This document shows, one piece after another, positions 1 through 6,310 of a stretch of DNA of 40,791 nt (position 1 is the first letter of the stretch; each line of letters opens with the position of its first letter). The notes beneath the pieces are model-generated. The model was not told the DNA's origin and made no database searches. It was given only the letters and a program-made list of their open reading frames with translations. Made by a program: the position numbers and the translations under genes. Location: the NCBI GenBank assembly GCA_018064905.1, contig JAGHUJ010000011.1:1-40791 (forward strand). The letters are read 5' to 3'. Origin of the DNA: Candidatus Treponema equifaecale. Lineage in GTDB: Bacteria; Spirochaetota; Spirochaetia; Treponematales; Treponemataceae.

Positions 1-1
1 A

Positions 2-127
2 GATTGGAAATATCTAAATGAAAAATTTTGCATCTCAGATGAGTTCATAATATCCAAAATCAAGGATTTCATTAATCAGACTGCGGCATGGGATAGTAGT
101 GGCGCTGAAAGCGTTGCGAAGCAATGA
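2..127 (+). CDS. C-terminal end of an unidentified upstream gene (partial)
   Basis: One frame is open from the left edge to a TGA at 125-127. It encodes about 41 residues beginning DWKYLNEKFCISDEF, which looks like ordinary protein sequence, followed by a tail (WDSSGAESVAKQ) derived from the multi-hairpin repeat that starts near 90. The repeat has therefore probably replaced or extended the natural C-terminus. The family cannot be identified from this fragment. It could also be a chance open frame, since only the last 40 codons are visible. Confidence 0.4.
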   Translation, partial: DWKYLNEKFCISDEFIISKIKDFINQTAAWDSSGAESVAKQ

Positions 128-179
128 AGGCGAAAGCCGGAACCACGGATAGCCCGGTTTTGCGTAAGCAAAAGCCGCC
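90..179 (+). repeat. Dispersed multi-hairpin element, copy 1
   Basis: The stretch contains four small hairpins in a row: CGCT-GAA-AGCG (103-113), TTGC-GAA-GCAA (114-124), GGC-GAAA-GCC (129-138), and a longer stem around TTTTGC-GTAA-GCAAAA (158-173). A related element follows prmC at 4773-4871. The two share the blocks GGGATAG, TTGCGAAGC, AATGAAG and GGATAGCCCGG in the same order. The loops are GAA triloops or GNRA-type tetraloops, and GCGAAGC is known as an unusually stable mini-hairpin. Function is unknown; it looks like a REP-type intergenic element. Confidence 0.65.
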
Positions 180-314
180 AAGAAAATTCGCATATTTATC
201 ATCAAAAAAATCTGGAGGGGGAGTTGCTGTTTTCTTTATGTCCAAAAACGACTGTTCCCCGAAGGGGCTCGCCCATATATTCTCACTGATAAAAAAATCT
301 GATAAACTGAGAAA
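180..314 (+). promoter_or_regulatory. prfA leader region with competing G-tract and C-tract pairings
   Basis: Between the repeat and prfA lie a G-tract (217-221), a C-tract (257-260) and a second G-tract (264-267). The C-tract and second G-tract form the hairpin CCCC-GAA-GGGG (257-267). The first G-tract could instead pair with the same C-tract. No clear -35/-10 pair is visible and the ribosome-binding site before the ATG at 315 is weak. A leader role is an inference; the region may simply be intergenic. Confidence 0.3.
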
Positions 315-1389
315 ATGGACTTACTTAAAAAACTTGATGAATTAGACAAACGCTTTGTTGAAGTTAATGAAATGGTTCAGGATCCAGATCTTGTTAAGGA
401 CCAGAAAAAATACAAGGACGTTATGCGTGAACACGGTCATTTGACCACAGTTCTTGAAGTTGGAAACGAATACAGAAAGTGTCTTCAGGGAATTGAGGAT
501 GCTAAAATGATGATTACAGCTGAAGATGATGCTGATATGAAGGAAATGGCCCGCGAGGAACTTAAGGAACTTGAAGAAAAGGTACCTCAGCTGGAAGAAG
601 AAATCAAGCTTAAGCTGATTCCGCCTGATCCTCTTGATGAAAAGAACATTATCCTTGAAATCCGTTCTGCTGCCGGTGGTGACGAAGCTTCTCTCTTTGT
701 TCGCGACATGTGGGAAATGTACATTCACCTTTGTGAACGCAAGGGCTGGAAGTATGAGAACATGGAAGCACAGGAAACTGAAGTTGGCGGATTCAACAAA
801 ATCGTTACTCAGATCACTGGAAAATTTGTTTACGGTACTTTGCGCTGGGAATCTGGCGTTCACCGTGTTCAGCGTGTTCCTGCAACTGAAAGCCAGGGAC
901 GACTTCAGACTTCTACTGTAACTGTTGCAGTTTTGCCAGAAGCAGAAGAAGCCGACATCACAATCAATCCGGGTGACGTTCGCGTTGATGTAATGCGTGC
1001 CGGTGGTCCAGGCGGTCAGTGTAAATACAACAGCCTCAGCCGTTCGCTTGACTCATATTCCTACTGGTATTGTTGTAATTCAGCAGGATCAGAAATCTCA
1101 GATTAAAAACAAGGAAAAGGCATGGCAGGTTCTTCGCGCAAGATTGTTTGACCTTAAGCAGAGCCAGCTGGATGCAGAACGTTCAAGTGCCCGCAAAAGC
1201 ATGGTTGGAAATGGTGACCGTTCTGAAAAAATCCGTACATACAACTATCCACAGGATCGCGTAACTGATCATCGCATCAATCTTTCGCTCCACAACTTGC
1301 CTGGATTTATGATGGGAAATATGGACGACATGCTGGATGCCCTTAACGTTTACGCAAAAGAAGAAGAATTCAAGGCACTGGAAAGTTAA
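315..1389 (+). CDS. prfA: Peptide chain release factor 1 (RF1), frame broken by an apparent 2-base deletion
   Basis: RF1 reads UAA and UAG in the ribosomal A site and triggers release of the finished peptide. The first frame (315-1106) carries the stop-codon recognition motif PAT (residues 189-191, in RVPATESQG) and the catalytic GGQ (residues 233-235, at 1011-1019). Directly after GGQ the frame slips. The rest of RF1 ([14 protein letters not shown], then [19 protein letters not shown]) continues in another frame to a TAA at 1387-1389. The DNA at 1020-1026 is TGTAAAT; TGTGTAAAT would restore GGQCVNTT, so two bases (TG) appear to be missing from a short TG repeat. Total length, about 358 codons, is normal for RF1. 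Because RF1 is essential in nearly all bacteria, an assembly or sequencing error is the likeliest cause. Confidence 0.9.
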
Positions 1390-1407
1390 ATTTAAGACAG
1401 GCGCAGA

Positions 1408-3048
1408 ATGAAGAAAAGGCATTTTAGGCTTTCAGTTTTTATTTTGACAATTTTCTACCTCCTTGTGATGTTCTCAATTACCTTTTTGAACAGTCCAATG
1501 GGGTTAAGGGGGGCTCCTCTGGTTATTGGAGCTGCCCGACTTCCTGCTTCGGCACTTTCGGGTTGTTTCAATGCAGTCCTTCTTATAATAGTTTCGCTCA
1601 TTGTAATTGTTTCCAACGGTAAAAGCTGGGTTCATGCCATTGTACTTCAGTTTCTTCAGCTTGCCATCGTCTTTTTTTCCGTTATCAAGGCACGAAACTT
1701 CACTTCCATTCCTGGCATCATAATGATTGCTTTTGGAATCATCCTTGTCTTTATCCTGAAAAATTACATCGCCAAAATCATTTCCAATGAAGGCGAACTG
1801 GACCGAATGTCCTTTACAGACACCCTGACAGACCTTCCAAATCGCCGTGCACTCATGCGAAAGATGAACCTGATGCAGGCCCAGAAAAAAGAATTTTTCC
1901 TTATTTTTCTTGATCTGGACAATTTTAAAATCATCAATGATACGCTTGGACACGACAAGGGCGACGAACTTTTGAAATTTGTTTCGGAAAAATGGTCTGA
2001 ACTGGAAAAAAGTTTTTCTGACTATCACCTTTACAGGCTTGGTGGCGACGAATTTGCCATGGTTGTAGAAACAGACAACGAAATCATCCTTTATGACATC
2101 TGTGCCTATGCAATTTCCTGCCTCAGTGATTCTGACAACGAATTTTCTGGAATCGTAACCTGTTCTGCCGGTTACGCAAAATTTCCCGACGATACAAAAT
2201 CAATTTCAGATCTTTTGACTTATGCTGATACTGCCATGTACAAGGCAAAAAATGCGGGAAAAAATCAGGTTAAGGAATTTGACAAAAACATGTTCTCGGA
2301 ACTGGTTACAAGGTTCAATCTTGAAAAGGACATGAAGATGAATCTTGAAGACGGGGCCATAAAGCTTGTGTACCAGTCCCAGAATGATGCAAAAACCGGC
2401 GAACAGTATGGCTGGGAAGTTCTCTCCCGAATGAATGACCGTTATGGAAAGAATGTTTCGCCGTCAGAATTCATTGGAACTGCCGAAAAATCTACTTTGA
2501 TTTATGAAATTGACAAATATGTTCTGGAAAATACCCTTTCTCAGACAGAAGAATATTATAAAAACGGTGGAAAATGTCACATTTCCGTAAACATTTCTGG
2601 AAAGCACATTTCTGCCCCAAATTTTGTTACGGAAATCCTGAAAATTTTCCAGAAGCATCCGGATTTTCCTTACGAAATGCTTACAATAGAAATCACCGAG
2701 TCCTCTTATGTAAAAAATATCGAAAAGGCGCAGTTTGTACTTGGAAAATTAAAGGAAACTGGCTGCAAAATCGCCCTTGATGACTTTGGAACTGGCTATT
2801 CTTCACTTTGTTACCTTTCAATGCTTCCAATCGACTACATCAAAATCGACAAGTCGTTTATCGACAAAATCATGACCGATGACACCCTGGTTAAGGTCAT
2901 CATTCAACTTGGACACATGCTTGGACTCAAGATAATTGCAGAAGGCGTTGAAACTCAGTCTCAGCTGGATAAACTCAAGGAATTTGACTGCGACTTGATT
3001 CAGGGCTTTATTTTTGGAAAATCAAGGTTGTGGAAGGACTGGCAGTAA
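1408..3048 (+). CDS. Membrane-bound GGDEF-EAL protein (cyclic-di-GMP turnover)
   Basis: The N-terminal ~120 residues hold about four hydrophobic segments (roughly 10-28, 45-68, 72-95, 103-120), a small membrane sensor region. A GGDEF domain follows with an intact GGDEF at residues 212-216 but no RxxD inhibitory site just before it. The EAL domain keeps the residues expected of a working phosphodiesterase: EVL (337-339, for EAL), VNISGKH, TIEITES, DDFGTGYSS (from 458), IKIDKSF and EGVET. Synthesis and breakdown of cyclic-di-GMP are therefore both possible; the net activity cannot be told. It lies 18 nt after prfA, and its stop at 3046-3048 precedes the yggS ATG by 2 nt, so it shares a transcription unit with translation genes. 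Confidence 0.9.
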   Translation: MKKRHFRLSVFILTIFYLLVMFSITFLNSPMGLRGAPLVIGAARLPASALSGCFNAVLLIIVSLIVIVSNGKSWVHAIVLQFLQLAIVFFSVIKARNFTSIPGIIMIAFGIILVFILKNYIAKIISNEGELDRMSFTDTLTDLPNRRALMRKMNLMQAQKKEFFLIFLDLDNFKIINDTLGHDKGDELLKFVSEKWSELEKSFSDYHLYRLGGDEFAMVVETDNEIILYDICAYAISCLSDSDNEFSGIVTCSAGYAKFPDDTKSISDLLTYADTAMYKAKNAGKNQVKEFDKNMFSELVTRFNLEKDMKMNLEDGAIKLVYQSQNDAKTGEQYGWEVLSRMNDRYGKNVSPSEFIGTAEKSTLIYEIDKYVLENTLSQTEEYYKNGGKCHISVNISGKHISAPNFVTEILKIFQKHPDFPYEMLTIEITESSYVKNIEKAQFVLGKLKETGCKIALDDFGTGYSSLCYLSMLPIDYIKIDKSFIDKIMTDDTLVKVIIQLGHMLGLKIIAEGVETQSQLDKLKEFDCDLIQGFIFGKSRLWKDWQ

Positions 3049-3050
3049 AA

Positions 3051-3752
3051 ATGACTGTAAAAGAAAACCTCTTGAAAATCAAAAAATCCATTTCTGACGC
3101 CGAAAAAGCCGCCGCAAGAACTGAAAATTCAGTAAAGCTTGTGGCAGTGAGCAAATTTCATCCGCTGGAAAAAATAATTGAAGCCATTGATGCGGGGCAG
3201 GTTGTTTTTGGCGAAAACCGTGTTCAGGAAGCAAAGGAAAAATTCACAAAGCTTTTTGAAATGGGGTACAAGCCAGAACTGCACATAATCGGATCCCTGC
3301 AGCGGAACAAGGTGAAGGATGCCGTAAAAATTGCTTCCTGCATTGAGTCTCTGGACAGGCTTTCATTGGCTGAGGAAATTGAAAAACAGTGTGCCAAAAT
3401 TGAAAAGAAAATTCAGGTGCTGTTTGAAATTCACACCGGCGAAGAATCAAAGGCTGGTTTTACCGACGAAAATGAGCTTAGAAATGTGATTCAGCTTTGT
3501 GCAGACGGAAAATTTCCTCACCTTGAACCGAAGGGCTTTATGACAATGGCCCCAAACACAGAAAATCAGGAAGAAATCAAGAAATCCTTTGTTGCATTGA
3601 AGGATTTGCAGAAGAAATTTTCGGCAGAATTCCCTGTCCTTGATTTTTCAGAGCTTTCCATGGGAATGAGCGGCGATTTTCCACTTGCCATTGAGTGCGG
3701 TTCAACCATGGTAAGAATTGGTACGGCGATTTTTGGTGAACGCGAGTACTAA
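3051..3752 (+). CDS. yggS: YggS/PLPBP family pyridoxal-phosphate homeostasis protein
   Basis: This is a 233-residue single-domain TIM-barrel-type PLP protein without known catalytic activity; the family buffers pyridoxal phosphate and affects amino-acid homeostasis. The PLP-binding lysine is K35 in LVAVSKFHP. Other family blocks are FGENRVQEAKEK, HIIGSLQRNKVKD, HTGEESKAGF and, near the C-terminus, LSMGMSGDF and GSTMVRIGTAIFG. The ATG at 3051 is preferred over an in-frame GTG at 3030 because AAGGA (3034-3038) sits 12 nt before it and the family normally begins close to this point. It probably lies in an operon with the preceding GGDEF-EAL gene. Confidence 0.92.
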   Translation: MTVKENLLKIKKSISDAEKAAARTENSVKLVAVSKFHPLEKIIEAIDAGQVVFGENRVQEAKEKFTKLFEMGYKPELHIIGSLQRNKVKDAVKIASCIESLDRLSLAEEIEKQCAKIEKKIQVLFEIHTGEESKAGFTDENELRNVIQLCADGKFPHLEPKGFMTMAPNTENQEEIKKSFVALKDLQKKFSAEFPVLDFSELSMGMSGDFPLAIECGSTMVRIGTAIFGEREY

Positions 3753-3768
3753 GGTCACTATTCTAAAT

Positions 3769-3793
3769 GGTGGTTGAGGTCCTCGAAACCACC
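3769..3793 (+). repeat. Small palindromic repeat between yggS and prmC
   Basis: GGTGGTT-GAG-GTC-CTC-(G)-AAACCACC folds into a near-perfect hairpin. A related sequence, with the core GGTGGTTGAG followed by TCGAAACC, lies before exbB at 10846-10867. Both copies are between co-directional genes. An apparent upstream extension of prmC to ATG 3767 is only this repeat translated. Confidence 0.6.
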
Positions 3794-3811
3794 TTTAAGG
3801 ATTTTTTTTCT

Positions 3812-4774
3812 GTGAAACTACAGCTTTTACGAAAACAGATTTCTGATTCTCTAAAAAAAGTCTTTGCAGAAAACGAATTGCTGTCCGTGCAGCTGGATTC
3901 AGTTCAGCTGGATGTGGATTTGATTCTCTGCCATTTTTTAAAAAAAGACCGCACCTGGCTTTTGTTCAACCGTGATTTTGAAGTTGAAGAAACCCTCCTT
4001 AAAGAAATTTACGAAGCTGTAGAAAAAAGAAAAACAGGTTTTCCAATCGCATACATTACAGGTCACAAGGAATTCTTCGGTCTGGATTTTAATGTTTCCC
4101 CAGATGTTTTGATTCCAAAACCCGATACTGAACTTTTGGTTGAATTAGGGATTAGGAATGAGGAATCAGGAATTAAGAATGGTTCGGGAAATGTCAGAAG
4201 AATTTGCGATATGTGCTCTGGTTCTGGTTGTGTGGGAATTTCTTTGGCGTGGTCGCTTTTGAATGACGAACGGTTTAATGGGCGAAAGATGGAATTGACC
4301 TTTGTTGATGTTTCGGAAAAGGCCCTGAAAATTACAAAGGAAAATGCTGAAAGAATTCTAAATTGCGAAAAAAATCAGGAAAAAATCGAAATTGACTTTA
4401 ACTTTGTTCTTTCCAATTTGTTTGATAATGTGGAAGGCAAGTTTGATCTGATTGTAACAAATCCTCCATACGTGCCTCGTTCACAGTCGCTGGAACTTTT
4501 GAAGGATGGAAGAAGCGAACCCTTGCTGGCTCTGAATGGTGATGTTCAGAAAAACGGGGAATTTTCTGAAAGTGACGACGGACTTTTCCTGATCAGAAGA
4601 CTGGTTCCGCAGTGCTACGAACGGTTGAACCATGGCGGAACGGTCATTATGGAAACTGGCGAATACAATGCGGAAGAAACGGCAGAACTGTTCAAGCTTG
4701 CGGGCTTTAAAGATGTTCATATTGAAAAAGATTTGAACGGAATGCTAAGGGATGTGGCAGGCAGGAAGGGCTAG
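3812..4774 (+). CDS. prmC: Release-factor glutamine methyltransferase PrmC (HemK)
   Basis: PrmC methylates the glutamine of the GGQ motif of RF1 and RF2 using S-adenosylmethionine. Visible motifs are LIPKPDTELLVE at the N/C-domain junction, the SAM-binding ICDMCSGSGCVGISLA, and the substrate-binding NPPYVP (NPPY at residues 217-220). I place the start at GTG 3812 with AAGGA at 3797-3801; the in-frame ATG at 3767 would translate the palindromic repeat. The resulting 320 residues are slightly long for the family. The excess includes an insert around residues 112-125 encoded by the low-complexity stretch 4142-4182. Its natural partner prfA lies two genes upstream. Confidence 0.93.
   Translation: MKLQLLRKQISDSLKKVFAENELLSVQLDSVQLDVDLILCHFLKKDRTWLLFNRDFEVEETLLKEIYEAVEKRKTGFPIAYITGHKEFFGLDFNVSPDVLIPKPDTELLVELGIRNEESGIKNGSGNVRRICDMCSGSGCVGISLAWSLLNDERFNGRKMELTFVDVSEKALKITKENAERILNCEKNQEKIEIDFNFVLSNLFDNVEGKFDLIVTNPPYVPRSQSLELLKDGRSEPLLALNGDVQKNGEFSESDDGLFLIRRLVPQCYERLNHGGTVIMETGEYNAEETAELFKLAGFKDVHIEKDLNGMLRDVAGRKG
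4142..4182 (+). repeat. Degenerate GGAATNA-type low-complexity insert inside prmC
   Basis: The DNA here reads as imperfect repeats of GGATTA, GGAATGA, GGAATCA and GGAATTAAGAATG, unlike its surroundings. It encodes the linker GIRNEESGIKNG between two conserved PrmC motifs and keeps the frame. It looks like a simple-sequence expansion or an insertion tolerated in a loop. Confidence 0.45.
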
Positions 4775-4871
4775 GGATAGGAACTGCGGCGAAGCCGTTG
4801 GCGGTTGCGAAGCGACTGGCAATGAAGCGGCAGCGGAACAGTGGATAGCCCGGCTGCGAAGCAGCAGCCCC
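4773..4871 (+). repeat. Dispersed multi-hairpin element, copy 2
   Basis: It begins at the prmC stop and shares ordered blocks with copy 1 (90-179): GGGATAG, TTGCGAAGC, AATGAAG and GGATAGCCCGG. Hairpins include CGGC-GAA-GCCG (4787-4797), GTTGC-GAA-GCGAC (4804-4816, one G-T pair) and CTGC-GAA-GCAG (4853-4863). There is no T-tract, so it is not an ordinary terminator. It fills most of the 159-nt space between prmC and the next gene. Confidence 0.65.
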
Positions 4872-4933
4872 CAAATTCTAAATATTTTGTCTGAAATTCC
4901 GAAAATCTAAGGGAGAAAATTTTTGGAGATTTT

Positions 4934-6304
4934 ATGAAGAAGCGACCTTTGTTTTTCATATTTTTATTTCTTGGGATTCTGCCGGCTTTTGGTGAGTACA
5001 ATCGGCTTGGAGTTCCTGATTCTTCTGACATTAGAAAAACTGTTGCTGAAAAATGGTTTTATGACGACCTGAATGCACTCAGACACAACAGAACTGAAGT
5101 TAGGACCAATTCTGTGGGGCAGAACTTTCAGGTAAGACTGGAGGAAACTGATTCTGTTTTTTCTGTTATCGTTGCTCCTGAAAAATTCCTTCCTGTGGAC
5201 ATTTATACTGAAAAAGGCGTGAAGAAGGACATTGTGGCTCAGTATCCTGCTGATTCTGCCGGTTCCTGGATTTTTATTCGTGATTCTGCAACTCAAGCCC
5301 CATTGAGAATCCGCTATTATTTTGCCGCAGACAGTGAGGTTTATGTTCAGTTCTCTCCAAACGGTAAAAAATCCACTGCTGATTTTATTATTGACGGTTG
5401 CTATGCTGCCAGAGGCGTTCCTGTTGGTGTGCCATTTGAGCGGTTCTACGATGCTTCCTTTGCTGATGTGCTTTCGCTTACTGAAAAATCTCTTCCCTGG
5501 AACTATGCTGAAATTCATCCTGAGCAGTACCGTGGTTCATTGCAGATGATTTCCGTAATCAGAAAGAATCTTTCCAGAATCAGATACCGTTGGGATGCCT
5601 GCTATGATGAGAACGGAGATTCTGTGAATATTTCCAACGGCGAGAAAAGGTCTGTTTCTGAGGACGAAAAATCCAAGAAGATTCTGAACCTTTCTTCTGC
5701 GGGTTTTGTAAAATGGATTGTTGACGGAATTGTTGAACCTATCGTTGGAAGCGGACTTTATCTTGGTCCTTTGCTACGGCCTACCATCAGCCTGAACCCT
5801 TTGGGCTATGCTGAAAAAATGAACAAGACTGATGACCTTTACTTTACTTTGGACTGGACCAGAAACCTTGCTGCTGCCAGACTTTCAATTCAGACCAGAA
5901 AAAATTATCTGTACGAGGATTCCGGCGTGGACATTAATATTGAACCTTTTACGGCTCAGGTTACTGACACTGGAATCTCAACTGTTGTAGGATATATGAA
6001 GAACACAGGCTACGAAATTTCAAAGCTCAAGCCATTGCTTTATGTTCTGGCTGTAAGTGAGCCTACATATTTCTATCTTGGTGCGATTCGAAGAAAGGTT
6101 CCTTCAAACGGCACAAATCCTGAATACTATGTGTTTGACCAGACTGCGGTTGTTCTTCCATATTTTGACGAGAACGGTCAGTTTGGATGCACTATTTTTG
6201 AGAATGGCCGCGAAATGAACATTTCTCAGTTCTCCAAAAAATACAAGGACTGCTACATTCATCTGACCCGGGCTTTAAGCTCAGACAGATTTTTTCCATT
6301 GTAA
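4934..6304 (+). CDS. Exported protein of unknown function (envelope cluster gene 1)
   Basis: I do not recognise the family. The 456-residue product starts with a typical signal peptide (MKKRPLFFIFLFLGILPAFG) with cleavage expected near residue 20, so it should reach the periplasm or outer membrane. The remainder is soluble-looking and rich in aromatic residues, with no lipobox and no obvious catalytic motif. GGAGA lies 5-9 nt before the ATG. The gene is followed after 6 nt by the TPR gene and heads a co-directional run ending in exbB, exbD and tonB. That context suggests a part of an energised envelope system, an inference from gene order only. Confidence 0.75.
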   Translation: MKKRPLFFIFLFLGILPAFGEYNRLGVPDSSDIRKTVAEKWFYDDLNALRHNRTEVRTNSVGQNFQVRLEETDSVFSVIVAPEKFLPVDIYTEKGVKKDIVAQYPADSAGSWIFIRDSATQAPLRIRYYFAADSEVYVQFSPNGKKSTADFIIDGCYAARGVPVGVPFERFYDASFADVLSLTEKSLPWNYAEIHPEQYRGSLQMISVIRKNLSRIRYRWDACYDENGDSVNISNGEKRSVSEDEKSKKILNLSSAGFVKWIVDGIVEPIVGSGLYLGPLLRPTISLNPLGYAEKMNKTDDLYFTLDWTRNLAAARLSIQTRKNYLYEDSGVDINIEPFTAQVTDTGISTVVGYMKNTGYEISKLKPLLYVLAVSEPTYFYLGAIRRKVPSNGTNPEYYVFDQTAVVLPYFDENGQFGCTIFENGREMNISQFSKKYKDCYIHLTRALSSDRFFPL

Positions 6305-6310
6305 TTTATT

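Noticed and set aside
1011..1030. Programmed +1 frameshift in prfA
   Set aside because: Unlike prfB there is no in-frame stop codon at the shift point, and a +1 shift would remove a residue next to GGQ. Missing TG explains the sequence exactly.
3767..3811. Start of prmC at ATG 3767
   Set aside because: The extra codons translate the palindromic repeat; GTG 3812 has AAGGA upstream.
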